DNA of 64,000 bases from Petasospora fabianii (GCA_022641835.1 CP048722.1:124001-188000), one strand, 5' to 3'. Shown: positions 1 to 10,721, numbered from the stretch's first letter. The notes: a model not told the origin generated them from the letters alone. Program-made: numbers and translations.

Positions 1-732
1 GTGTGGGTGATCCACCAGTCTTTTGCGTATCGAATTCAAGGCTTGGAATCATTTGCGATTCGACTTGGAGGTCTGATTGATCTGCTTGCTGCTCTCTGAT
101 CTTATCAAAGACACGATGTGCTGCGTGTCCCGATGGTGTGTTTAACGCCGCTTCTAAAGTGTGCTTCTTCTTCTTAAGAATGGTTTCCGGTGTGTCCTGG
201 AAGGGATTCCGTACCTTGGTATTTAATGGTGTCTCGCCAATCATGTTTATCTTTCTGGTAACGGGTGTGTCTTCGAACGGATCATGGATATGGTTCAGCC
301 ATGGACTCTCCGAATCGGGGAACTTCAGCTGCTTAAAGATTTGTTGTGAATCTTGTGATTCCTTTTCATCTGTTCTTACCATTTGGTTGGACGTAGATGG
401 AGCAGGCTGTGGTAGAACTGTTCTTGGTGGCTCTGAGATGACGACGGTGTCTGGGTCTGCCTCGAGTATGCGTTGCGTATCGAGCGAGTCTCCAACATCA
501 CACGATGAATCTATGACCCTATTCTCCTCATTAGATCCTAAGATCTTGATCTCCTTGAGTCTCTTGTTCTGTGACTCCTCGAAATTTAAGGAGGCAATGA
601 GCTGTGTCTAGTTCTTCATGTTAGTTATGCGATTCAACTTTTGGTAGTGGCAATTGGTGATTTACTCACATCTGCAAGCACCCGATTTTGGCTCGCGGAC
701 CTGCCGCTTAAGCTCTGTGGCTCCCCTGACAT
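1..732 (-). CDS. Unidentified S/TQ-rich protein, two exons, incomplete at the window edge
   Basis: A minus-strand gene starts at 732 (MSGEPQSLSG...) and runs off the left edge. Exon 1 is 670-732 (21 codons, phase 0). The intron 602-669 (68 nt) has a GTGAGT donor, an AACTAAC branch point and a CACAG acceptor. Exon 2 (601-1) stays open throughout. The visible 221 residues are hydrophilic and carry a short amphipathic stretch near residues 17-40, several SQ/TQ sites and several TP sites, for example in NPFQDTPETILKKKK. SQ/TQ plus TP clustering is typical of checkpoint or chromosome proteins phosphorylated by Mec1/Tel1 and CDK, but I do not recognise the family. The upstream region shared with the next gene holds a URS1-like box. 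The gene structure is well supported; the function is unknown. Confidence 0.75.
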
Positions 733-806
733 CTCACAAGGGCAATCTGATATCCTTTAGTGCAAGACTATAGCGTAACGCGCTGTGTCTAGTTATTCAA
801 AGAGTC

Positions 807-816
807 TAGCCGCCCA
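807..816 (+). promoter_or_regulatory. URS1-like Ume6 box
   Basis: The sequence TAGCCGCCCA fits the URS1 consensus TAGCCGCCSA, bound by Ume6 at early meiotic genes in S. cerevisiae. It lies in the 257-bp divergent promoter, 75 bp from the start at 732 and 174 bp from the start at 990. Binding in this species is inferred. Confidence 0.4.
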
Positions 817-989
817 GATCAACTACATCACAGCGAAACGCGCATCATGTTTATTGGTGTTAGGATGTTTTTCATATCAACAAAAACAAACAAATCGTGG
901 GGTTGCATCATTCTCTCTCTCTCTCTTGAGCCTTCATTCAAGGCGGCTAACTCATCACGACTTTTCTTTTCCCCTAAAGCCTGTTGAAT

Positions 990-2781
990 ATGAATGATCT
1001 GGGTTCAATGGAGCGCCTGGCAGTGGTTCGACTTGAACCGCTCGTTGGATCATCGGCCGTTTCACACTTCTTGCACCGTACGCTACATACCCGCTGAATC
1101 TACTTATCCACTCTACCCACCTCAATGTCTTTCGACTGACACTACCGTACCAACAGATCAGTACTTAGATGCTGAAATGGAACTCACGAGTGATTTGGAG
1201 GATGAAATTACTTCGATCTCTCAGGCCAAACGTATGCTCTTGGGCCTTTGTCTTGTTCATAGAGGCTACGTTGCCGAGGGACTTCGAGAGATTAGCATCA
1301 CAGTCGAGCTACCGCAGGACAACTACACCAAGTTTTCCGGGCTCTTGCTACTTCACTTTGGATTCATAGCTTGTGGTTTGCTTGATCACGCTCTACGTGC
1401 GCTTGAAGAAGCTGAACATATCGACGAAGACAGGGTCATTGAGATGCTCTCTTCGAGCACTGAACCACTACGTAAAGGGCTGAAAAGGAATACATTGTCG
1501 CCGAACATTCGCTCTATGAAAGAGAGATTACACTTCTATCACGTTAGGAGTGTGGAACTTTCTATGTCTGCTGTGCAGTTCCTGGTTCAACGAAAGATCA
1601 CTGATGTAATATGTAACTTGACCTCGATGTTTGATCTCATTGTGAATCTCATGCAAGTATCAACACCAGAGCCATTCACCAATGTTAAGATCATTCTGAA
1701 GCAACTTGAACGAGATTGGCAGGCAACTCATCTCCCTTCAGATGATTACGAGAAGAAGAAACGTAGTCAATGGAGAAAGAGACCATTGATTAATGCTAAA
1801 GATCTCAAGAACAACATCGTCTTCAAGACCGTTCAAGGATATTCTGAATTTCTTGAGGGTAACTACGAAAGTTCATTCTTTCATTTCAGCGGCTCTCTCG
1901 AAATGGTATCGTCTGAAAGATTCGACGTGAAGGACCGTCATACGCTGAAGACACTTCTCAGTTCATCGATCTTGAGATCCATTACCGTCCTAGCTATCCA
2001 GGCTTTTGTTCGCATTCCATCCCATAGTACACTCAAAAACCTGATGCATTGTGATCATCTCATATCAGAGATCACACAATGGAGTCAAGATATGCATACA
2101 AGAAGGGAACATCAATCAGGAAAACTAGAACCTTTCTTCACAACATTGGGATTCCTCTATATCGACAAGTCCATCTTGGAGGCTACCAAGGTCACTAGCT
2201 CGGAGATCGAACCTCTGCCAGGATTCTTGGAAGAGGCAATCAGAAAGCTTGTTATTGCATCAACACTCAAATATTGTGATGATGAAAGTGTTGGTGATAT
2301 TTTTGATACAATTGTGACATGTTGCTTACTCCAGGGAGGATACCACATTAAGATCATTTGGTTCTTTAGATTCCTCGCTGACTACTTCCGTGTAGCTACA
2401 GGATTGAACCAGGTATGTTCTGATGGTTTTGAGCTCCCTGAATTCATCAAGATGTTAAACAAGTCCGCTAGTATGAGAGCTTCTAAAATTGAGAAGTTGA
2501 GATGGACATTAAGCACTGAGGATAAGACATTGTTGATTTCAGAGGGAGGAATTGAACCACGAATGGTTTGCATCCCACCTTGTCACATTGTAAGAAATGA
2601 GGGCCATTTGACGTTACTGCAGTTTGAAAGATGGTATTCAGCCATTGAAATAACTGAGAAAATGAGGAAAACAGATGATTTGGTGGACCTTTGGGTCAAT
2701 TCTTACACTGACTATCACGATGATTTACCTCACCACATTATCAACTTCATGGAGAATAACATAAAAATTGTGGTAAATTGA
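990..2781 (+). CDS. Unidentified alpha-helical protein (about 570 aa), one predicted intron
   Basis: The long reading frame ends at 2781. I choose the ATG at 990 (MNDLGSMERLAVVRLEPLVG) joined to the main frame by an intron at 1078-1156. That intron has a GTACGC donor, a GACTGAC branch-like site and a CAACAG acceptor, and the join keeps the frame (29 codons plus one base, then ...HQYLDAEMELTSD). The alternative, an unspliced start at 994, gives an unnatural Trp-rich N terminus. The protein is rich in amphipathic helices with TPR-like character, for example GYVAEGLREI and LLDHALRALEEAEHI, and has no signal peptide or clear membrane segment. I cannot assign a family. The non-consensus donor is the weakest part of the model. 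Confidence 0.65.
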
Positions 2782-2894
2782 TCTACAGGATTGATTGTGC
2801 AGTAAGATATGTCAATTAAACTGAAACATGATCTTTTGGTAGATCGTAGGATGCTTATAGGTATTCATTAGGCACGACCTACCCCCCTAACGAA

Positions 2895-4061
2895 TCAAGC
2901 ATTGATACCAGTGTTACGAAGACGCATCTCCAAATTCTTGAGGTCAGCCATGTATGCCTCCATCTGCTTCTTTTTCCTTTCAATCTCCAGAAGAGTTGTT
3001 GGTCCCAGAATGTCCGTCTTGAAGAGTTCAGTCAAACTAACGTTTGATTCTGTCAGGTTCTCAACGTATGGAGTTGGATGAACCATTGATGTGGATTTCG
3101 AACCTGGCTTTGAGTAGTTTGAAGAGATAGTGTTAGCGTTGAGAACACCTCCATTTGAAGCCAATTTGTCTCTTCTCCAGGACTCATAAAGAACTTGATG
3201 AGACGAAGTCTTCAACTCTTCCAAATGAGAACCAAAGAGAGAGTTTCTCAAAGTGGTAAAGTCAGTATGATCAGTGTCCTCAACATGCATTGTACCCCAA
3301 TCGTATTCCCTTGTGTGAACCATCTTACCATCAATGTACTCCTTTTCATAACTCCCTGCAACTGCAAATGGCAGAGTCTCAAACAACCATTGTGCTTCGG
3401 CAATTGCTTCATTATCTTGAGAGTCTGTAGAGAAATCGTAAATCTTGATCTTGTTAGCTCTAATGTCACCCATAATGAGCCTCTTATTCAACTTCAACTC
3501 ATCATCGGTTAAGCTATCAGCTTTGGCAATGACTGGAATCACATTCACAAGCTTTGTGAGTCTCTTTAAAGCTATAACATCCATCTCACGGAGACCTCTA
3601 GAGGTTGGTTTGATGAAGAACAAGGCAACATGAGGTCTTCCATCTTTAAATTTTGGATTACGTTGAATACTGCACTCTTCCTCTAACATTTGATCAAACT
3701 CCCTTTCGATGAAATCAACAACACGCGTGATACAACGACTATTATCAATATTATCACCAAATCCTGGTGTCATGACAATATCAAGTGCAATTGGCGTGGA
3801 GTCCTTATCGTCGGTGATATTGACATGAAGCTTGACGATATCAATACCTGGTGAAACACTTGAATGCTCTGGCTTGATATTGAAAGTGTCTTTATCTAAG
3901 ACAGTCTGATTACATAATGTGTTAATGAATGATACTTTTCCTGAACCTTCCTGACCAATTACCAAGAGGGTAAAGTCAATACCCTTCTTGAGGTTCTTGC
4001 GTCGACGGAGTGCCTCTGGGGAAAGCAATGAATTTTGAATCATTGAGTTATCGAGAATCAT
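2895..4061 (-). CDS. Divergent Cdc11/Spr28-type septin
   Basis: A septin GTPase-fold protein (388 aa). Septins form hetero-oligomeric filaments at the bud neck or prospore membrane. The order RRRKNLKKGIDFTLLVIGQ, then P-loop region, then NPKFKDGRPH, then VNVIPVIAKADSLT (G4, AKAD), then LKLNKRLIM, then a short C-terminal coiled coil (LEIERKKKQMEAYMADLKNL) follows Cdc11 closely. The nucleotide site is degenerate: the P-loop (residues 36-43) reads GQEGSGKV, with Val for Ser/Thr, and G3 (97-100) reads MTPG instead of DTPG. Cdc11 of S. cerevisiae also has a degraded site, so it may be a Cdc11, Shs1 or sporulation-type Spr28 subunit. It ends 113 bp after the convergent upstream gene. Confidence 0.85.
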   Translation of the reverse strand: MILDNSMIQNSLLSPEALRRRKNLKKGIDFTLLVIGQEGSGKVSFINTLCNQTVLDKDTFNIKPEHSSVSPGIDIVKLHVNITDDKDSTPIALDIVMTPGFGDNIDNSRCITRVVDFIEREFDQMLEEECSIQRNPKFKDGRPHVALFFIKPTSRGLREMDVIALKRLTKLVNVIPVIAKADSLTDDELKLNKRLIMGDIRANKIKIYDFSTDSQDNEAIAEAQWLFETLPFAVAGSYEKEYIDGKMVHTREYDWGTMHVEDTDHTDFTTLRNSLFGSHLEELKTSSHQVLYESWRRDKLASNGGVLNANTISSNYSKPGSKSTSMVHPTPYVENLTESNVSLTELFKTDILGPTTLLEIERKKKQMEAYMADLKNLEMRLRNTGINA

Positions 4062-4276
4062 TGTGTATCTGTAGACTTATAATGATGATATTGTTGAAAA
4101 GATGTATCTCTTGTTGTAAAGGATATTAGTGAGGCTTATATAAGAAAGCCTTCCTCAAATGCGGAGTTATGATTCCGTCAAGTTTCTATAGCAATGGTTA
4201 CTATAGTAAAAGAAGACACAGCTTTGAAATACAATCATCATTATACATTATTTAGTTGATTAAGGTCAGAGCACAA

Positions 4277-6244
4277 TCATTCAGCTTCACAATCAGTAAT
4301 CTCTGAATCTGAGATCTTGTCAAGAACAGACATTGCTGTAGTTTGATCATAAGGACCAAGATGTGCTACTGGATCAACAAACTCGTTCGTTCCAGCATTA
4401 GCCTTTCTTTTCTTTGAAACTGGAGTTTCATCTTGTGTCTCTGGTTGTAATTGGACATTATTTTTGGAGGAGGAAGAGGAAGAGGTCTTGGTGGTTGTTA
4501 TGTCCAACGCACTAGATGCTCTCTTTTGTTGTGGTGTTCTTTTATTCTCCTCTTCATCTTTCGGCTCGGCTGTTTTGGATTGTCCATTCTGTTTGGTAAT
4601 GCCTGTTGGTGTCTTCACATTTGAAACAACTGGAACAGTAATATCCTTCTTTGGAGATGCAATTACTTTCTTCGGCTTATCCGTAACTGTTGTAGGCAGT
4701 GTATTCGTCTTTCTGTTAAGCATGTTCATCATGAAATCCATTGATGAAGTCTTCTTCTTCGGTGTTGCAACTTTAGCTTCGATTACTTTCTTTCTCTGGT
4801 CTTCAGTCTTCTTTTCAACATTCTTTTCAACACTATCTTCCAACTTTTCCGTCTCAACCTTCTTCGTAACTGTTTCTTCATTACTAGTAGCAGCAGACTC
4901 CATCTCCTTCTCATGAGTATCATTCTTCATCTCCGTCTTTATCTTCTTTTGAGGGATCGTAGGCATCAAATGACCAACACCACCAGTTTGATGCGCCATC
5001 CCCAAAGCTGGGATTGGCATAACAGGCGACGAGACACCACTACCATATCTTTGAGATGAAGGAGTAGTAGTGGCAGATTGTTGCTCTGCTGTGATATGAG
5101 ACACTGGAGTCTTGTGATGTTGAAGATTTGTTGTATTAGTGGAAGTGTTATTATGTGGGTTTGGTGTCATAGATGCAGATCTTATACTGGCATTGCCAGC
5201 ATTTGAAGATTCCGGTCTTGAAGGACGAACATCTGGTGTTCCTGGTACTGAGACCAGTGTTGATTCATCTTGTGATGATATGCGTGTGGATAAGTTCCCA
5301 TTGTTGTTGTCGTCAGTGGTGTTGATGGTATTGATGAGATCAGAGGTGGCATCACCAAGAACATCTGTGTTATTTTTGAGAGTGTTCATCAAGAGACTAA
5401 TCTCTGGATGACCTGATGATGAAGGAAGCGTTGTAACGTATTCAAACACTTTATGTAGAGCTTCCCATGTGATATTAATGTCTCTCGTGTTGAAGAAATC
5501 CTTGGGGAAATGGATGTTGTACTTTGCAGCATTATAGATTAATATAGCAATGGTGATTGTCTCTAATGGGAAAAGAAGTGATAATTCTGAACGAACAAGT
5601 CTTAAGAGACGATTCTTAAAATCAACATAGAAATATGGTTGTTGTGGTGGTTGATGTGGTACAGTGGCCGGTACAGAGCGTACAACTGACCAAAAATGAT
5701 TAACACCGTTATCTGATTTATCCATTTCATATGGATTTGATCTGTTTTCATGCATCAAGTTTGTTTCATAATCTCTAAAAGGTTCATAAATGATAAAATC
5801 ACAACATAATTTTTCCATGATGTTAACCTCTTGTTTAAGGAAGATGTCCTTATAAGAATAAAGTTCCTTATTTGTCATGTTTTTCTTCAAATATCTCTCG
5901 ACAAATGCCTTAATTAACACTTCAACTTTATAATGGAATTCCAATGTTCTTGCAGCGAGGAAATAACACACTATAGCTGTTGTATCGTTAACCATAGAGT
6001 CTTGAAGAGATGCACGAAGGTAATAACGTCGTAAGTATACTGATGCTTGAAACATAACATGTGATCTTCCTGGCATAGATCTAATGACATCCATACCACG
6101 TTGTATCAAATTCTCTTCCATATCCTTAGTGTAACGAGCCCCAACTGCAGTTGGTGATGCCTTTATCTGATCCTTAGTGAAGATCCAATCATTGACGGGG
6201 AGATCAATGTGGTCTGGCCACATCTTTGGCTTATCACTGGCCAT
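4277..6244 (-). CDS. P-TEFb-type cyclin (cyclin T/K, Bur2/Pch1-like)
   Basis: The N-terminal 260 residues form a cyclin box fold that opens with WPDHIDLPVNDWIFTKDQIK, matching the cyclin T/K signature W-x-F-T-x-[DE]-Q-[IL]. The helix VMFQASVYLRRYYLRAS is followed by a hydrophobic five-helix repeat. Partners of this class are Cdk9-type kinases (Bur1/Ctk1) that phosphorylate the RNA polymerase II tail and Spt5. Residues 290-620 are low complexity (Ser/Thr/Asn-rich, then Lys/Glu-rich). A conserved-looking acidic tail, FVDPVAHLGPYDQTTAMSVL, closes the 655-aa protein. The start at 6244 is the first ATG and gives the expected N terminus. Upstream lie a triplicated 26-bp repeat and a TTATGTAA cluster. 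Bur2 versus Ctk2 is not settled. Confidence 0.8.
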   Translation of the reverse strand: MASDKPKMWPDHIDLPVNDWIFTKDQIKASPTAVGARYTKDMEENLIQRGMDVIRSMPGRSHVMFQASVYLRRYYLRASLQDSMVNDTTAIVCYFLAARTLEFHYKVEVLIKAFVERYLKKNMTNKELYSYKDIFLKQEVNIMEKLCCDFIIYEPFRDYETNLMHENRSNPYEMDKSDNGVNHFWSVVRSVPATVPHQPPQQPYFYVDFKNRLLRLVRSELSLLFPLETITIAILIYNAAKYNIHFPKDFFNTRDINITWEALHKVFEYVTTLPSSSGHPEISLLMNTLKNNTDVLGDATSDLINTINTTDDNNNGNLSTRISSQDESTLVSVPGTPDVRPSRPESSNAGNASIRSASMTPNPHNNTSTNTTNLQHHKTPVSHITAEQQSATTTPSSQRYGSGVSSPVMPIPALGMAHQTGGVGHLMPTIPQKKIKTEMKNDTHEKEMESAATSNEETVTKKVETEKLEDSVEKNVEKKTEDQRKKVIEAKVATPKKKTSSMDFMMNMLNRKTNTLPTTVTDKPKKVIASPKKDITVPVVSNVKTPTGITKQNGQSKTAEPKDEEENKRTPQQKRASSALDITTTKTSSSSSSKNNVQLQPETQDETPVSKKRKANAGTNEFVDPVAHLGPYDQTTAMSVLDKISDSEITDCEAE

Positions 6245-6274
6245 TGTATTCAGTGTCTTTGAAAGGGGAGTGTA

Positions 6275-6352
6275 AGAGAGTCTCCTCTTAGTATGATAGT
6301 AGAGAGTCTCCTCTTAGTATGATAGTAGAGAGTCTCCTCTTAGTATGATAGT
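6275..6352. repeat. Three perfect 26-bp tandem repeats
   Basis: Three identical adjacent copies (6275-6300, 6301-6326, 6327-6352) begin AGAGAGTCTCCTC and end TATGATAGT. They lie 30-108 bp upstream of the cyclin start, probably in its leader or core promoter. Each copy holds a TCTC/GAGA inverted core. Confidence 0.95.
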
Positions 6353-6464
6353 CGTATGCCATGCTGAAAAGTTATAGAGAGAGTTTATAAGAGAAGTCCT
6401 TTTCTCTAATTGATGGGTGGTAAGTGGTGTTCGGGTGTATGTGTGCTCCCAGCCAAAAAAGTGA

Positions 6465-6541
6465 TTATGTAATTAGTTATGTAATCCATGATTATATAAA
6501 TAATTATGTAATACATGGTTACATAATCATTGATTATGTAA
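6465..6541. promoter_or_regulatory. Cluster of five TTATGTAA/TTACATAA boxes
   Basis: The 8-mer occurs at 6465-6472, 6477-6484, 6504-6511, 6519-6526 (inverted) and 6534-6541. This is a bZIP-type half-site pair close to the TTACRTAA sites of Yap4/Yap6-class factors. The cluster is 220-300 bp upstream of the cyclin gene on the minus strand. Confidence 0.5.
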
Positions 6542-8145
6542 TATCTCTCAGGAAAAGAAAGAATTCGCGAACCCGTTCGATTTCCTTTTCCACACTTATC
6601 CCTAAGAAGAATAACTCAGCCCTCTCTCTGATCCCTAATTTAGAGAGACATGTATGTGTGTTATGTTTAGTCTATAGTTGTCTTTAGTGCATATGTTACT
6701 ATGTTTGATTTGTAATCTATCGAGCCTAAGCCAATATATCTGCGTGTACACGCATGAGAACTTCGTGTCTTAATGAGCTAACAAGAAAAGCAACTCAACT
6801 ACTCTCCCGCCTCCGCCTCTCCTCCTGGGAAAAAAAGTCATGTCATGTATACGTTGTCAAGGGAATGGATCCGTTTCACAGTGCGTAGCTTCATCAATAA
6901 CCTAAAGGTACCAGCAGTTGCCTGCTTATGCGCCTGCCCGCTTTACTAGTTGGTCCGCTCATTGCTTATACCTTTTTTTTTTTTTTTTTTGCGGAGATGC
7001 TTTCAATGGCGGAGGGGGACATCAGCATATTGGATGGAGTCATGAAGGTTTCTCTCATGTTTCTCACATAGAAACGGATAAGTCTCTGCGGGGAATCTTT
7101 TTTCCGTATGCTTCCATGCTCTTGTCATAGACTTTGACCCATGTCATACCCCATAGATGAACACCTATGATCCACCTAGAGATGGAATTACTTCTATGCA
7201 ATATGCCGGAGATTAGGTCAAGGTCTCGGGTTCCTAACGTAGAAGAAGTTGAAGGTACACAAATCCACACACCGCCTCCTCATCAAGTTAGTTTATCAAG
7301 GCATAGCGGCTTTTCCTTCCACTCATGCGCATCAATGTGAGTTTTTACTCGTGTTGACCTTGCGAGATGCACTTATCGTAAAAGCTGTTGGCTCGTTTGA
7401 AGTACTGTAGGTTCACTTCAAAGCATTGGCTATATGAGAGCCTAGAATCTAATGATTGATTATTTATTGATACCTCTGTGTATCACTGTATTAGATTTCA
7501 TGACAGATATCCGCAAAAGCAAAAGAAAAAGCCTATTTTGGGGTTTAAAGCGGGCATAGTCCTGCGCTAGACCAATATGTTTTGAGTGCTCGCCTATGAC
7601 TTCCGTTTCATTGCCCCTCCCTTCCTCCTAAAGGGGAAGGGATAAGAGAGAACTAATTGAGATGACTTTAATGAAATAAGTAATAAACTATCTAAATAGA
7701 CCTAGAGTTAACTGAGAGAATAGCTTTATAGAAAGTAAGATGAATGATAGAATGGTCTTCTCCCGATTAAAATGATAAAAGTTGTAGAGGTGTCTATGAC
7801 GCACAGTTAGGCACATAACCCTTTGTTGCGCAATGTCAGTGGAAAGCCGGCGATGACATCCCACCTGTCATGCTTTAATCTACATGTTTAGACAGACACC
7901 GATACACAGGGTCATTCTGAGCCACTTTATCACATGTCTTGCTCTGTCTATTGCTCTGTCCAGTGCGAGCCGAGACTTACCACCATGTATGTTCTTTTAA
8001 AGATCTTATCCACTTGTTCATTCTCTAAAAGTGAACAGTTAACCAAGATCAAAGAACGTTCCAAAGTCATTCTATGGTCTTCCACGTCAGTTTGAACATC
8101 CCCCAATTGGGTCGTTTAGCATGTGTGACCCTCGTCTATATCTCC

Positions 8146-8171
8146 ATTCTCGAGCCTCGAGGCTCGAGAAT
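8146..8171. repeat. 26-bp perfect palindrome with three CTCGAG sites
   Basis: The left half ATTCTCGAGCCTC is followed immediately by its exact reverse complement, with no spacer. CTCGAG occurs three times within it. It lies in the gene desert with no gene nearby. Confidence 0.95.
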
Positions 8172-8487
8172 CTCCACCTTTCGAAGTCATACATGACTAT
8201 CCACCTTTAGACCTGAACCACCTCACAAAATTACATAAACGTACAACGATGCGATGCAAGTTTGGTCAGTAGGGGGAGTTCCACATTGACGAGTTGTCAA
8301 TTATAGGGAAGTTTGTCCCCCCGTAGAGATGAACGTTCCTCGTATTGTACAGTTCCCCCATCTTAGAAGAGACCCTTTCCGTTTGACAGTTAGTTGATGC
8401 CAATGATTCCTCATCAAAAATATAACACGTCGTACTGTATTATACAGATATTGGATAATCGTATGTGTTGCTCGGCTAATGGGAAGA

Positions 8488-8525
8488 GCTTGGCTTAACT
8501 CCATGGGCTTGGCTTAACTCCATGG
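8488..8525. repeat. 19-bp tandem direct repeat
   Basis: GCTTGGCTTAACTCCATGG occurs twice, head to tail (8488-8506 and 8507-8525). Further GGCTTAA-type pieces follow up to about 8556. Confidence 0.9.
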
Positions 8526-10683
8526 GCTTAAGCCGAGGCTTAATATCTTGGCTTAACGCCTTTCTTATCGTATACATACACAAACCATATACCTATGCTA
8601 TAAGATACCCCATGTCCTAAGAGCATCTTTCCCTAATTGGCCCTAATTGACAAATAGAATCTAACTCTAGCTCTTTTTTCAGTAGTAGAAAGACCAAGGT
8701 TATATCACAAGCGATCTACTATAGGCAGATATAATCAGACCATAAAAATGGCAAGTGCCACTCCACTTTGTGGATTGCCTCGGTAATTGAACATGCCTGC
8801 AATGAGCATGTTCATATTCACTTAATATGATATTCAAACGAGCTTTAAATACATGGAACCGACGGCGTTACACACACTCCTTATGATTTGCGGTGTTTGA
8901 AACGTCTATTAGTGTACCTATGGTGTGATTTGACAAGGATAAAGAGAAAGCGCTCGTACATAGATCCATAGAGTATGGGGGTTATAGAATCACAAGATCA
9001 CGAGATCACAAGATCAAGATCACAAGATTAAAGCATAGATCAAAGAGTGTTTCAAAGCGGGCGGAGATTAAATGTCCACTTTTAGGGATCTGAGACAGTC
9101 TTGATGAACCGATTGAATCTCTAGATTAGTCTTATAAAGTGAACAGTAGATGACTACTGAGTTGTAGAAAAGAGTCATTATGATCATGGATAAGTATATA
9201 TGTGTATAGGTAGATATGCTTTCTCAAGGGAACTTGTCTTTTGTGTTTGTGTGTACACAGTAAGGTATTAGTACCCTATACAAGACCTCACCTCTACACT
9301 ATATTCCGCCACCTTTACAGTGAAATATTGGTACTGGAAACTGTTATGCATGTCGTCAAGCCCGCTACAGACAAATCGTGCCATCAACAGCATAAATTAA
9401 AGACACAGACACGCTAGTTAACAGTGGCCCCACAGTTATATCTAGTTCGCCGAAATGGGGCTAGTGTAGTAGCATCTAGTGACCCATACACTCGAGCCTA
9501 CCAACTCAGTGGATCTAATAGCAGAAATTCGCATAACAATACACCAATTACGTAGTTTGCATACACTTATCATGTTGGTTTTTTTATGCCTAGACTTCAC
9601 GGCAACTTGTTAAAAGAGTCTAGCCTCCTCTCCGAGTGGCGCATTGAATCGCTCAAACCCGCATCAACAACCAGCAAACTTATAAACCGACAAATTGTTT
9701 ACAGTGCTGCTGCCAGCCGAGATCTTGCATCTTTCGCATCGCCTATGATTTTATGATCATCGGACACCGGCATCATCATCATCGTCATCGTCATCGTCAT
9801 CATCTTCATTGCTACTTGCTATTACACTATCATGACTATCTCTTGGGTGTCTTGTCTTGCTATGTTGCTGTGTTCATCAAGAGATATTCACTAGTTGCTT
9901 GTAGTCTTTGTAGTTTTTCCTTTCTTTTCACGTTCTCTTTCAAAGCCCGAGAGTTCAGTATAAGACTCTAATTTAGCAAGCCGAGGAACATAATGTCGGG
10001 AAAGGGTCCCCTCGCTCGGATAAATTAAAAGAGGTGACCATGGCACTGCCCGCCTCAAAGACTTAATCGTCACCTGGAGAGCATGAAAAGAAAAACAGCC
10101 CTCACTATTTACCGTCTTGTCCCAGGAACTGTCTGTCTGGTCCCTGTCAACCAATTGCGGAAACTATGCACCAAGTTCGGAAATCATGCGGGCCTGCGAG
10201 ACACCCTTCTCGCTTCAACGGTTGCCAGCCACATAACAGGCCAATTCTCCATTTACTCAGTGGCGGGGGTCCCTACGGATCAACTTGGTTCTAGGTGCAT
10301 AATGATGACACATTTCGTACAAATCGTTAACAAAAATGAAGAGAAAAAGCAATGAAAAGTCTATAGAGAGCTGGTTATAGAAGCAGAAGCAACACGAAAG
10401 AGATAAACCTACCGTAGAACCATATCTATGGATATGAACAAGTTACCTCATAAAGAAGCCCCCATCTTTTACCTTCTCCCCTCTTTCTCTCTCTGTCTCT
10501 GTTCGTTTCTCCACCCTTGTGTTGTTGTTGTTGTTGTCTTTTTTTTTTACCCTACCTGCAACGGCGACAGCATCATCATCGCAAAGGCGATATCGAAATG
10601 AGGCGTTTTGATGCATGCATCCTGCATAGAGTTGCACCATCATACAGCAGCGAGGTTACCTTCCGCGGAAGCTTTTTATCCAA

Positions 10684-10721
10684 ATGCATCACTCATGTAT
10701 GATCATACATGAGTGATGCAT
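10684..10721. repeat. 38-bp perfect palindrome
   Basis: The left arm ATGCATCACTCATGTATGA (10684-10702) is followed directly by its exact reverse complement (10703-10721), with no loop and no mismatch. It lies 703 bp upstream of the zinc-cluster gene start. It could extrude as a cruciform or bind a symmetric factor. Confidence 0.95.

Noticed and set aside
138-611. Plus-strand frame of 157 codons at the left edge
   Set aside because: The minus strand here carries an open, spliced exon with a good intron; the plus frame is its shadow.
4464-4916. Plus-strand frame antisense to the cyclin gene (150 codons, Phe/Val/Ser-rich)
   Set aside because: It mirrors the Lys/Glu/Thr-rich low-complexity part of the cyclin and has no independent support.
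9768-9805. CAT/CGT trinucleotide run with a His-rich translation
   Set aside because: Simple-sequence repeat; the His-rich frame has no other protein character.
10083-10355. 90-codon frame in the first gene desert
   Set aside because: No domain, overlaps an equally long opposite-strand frame, and no sign of codon bias.
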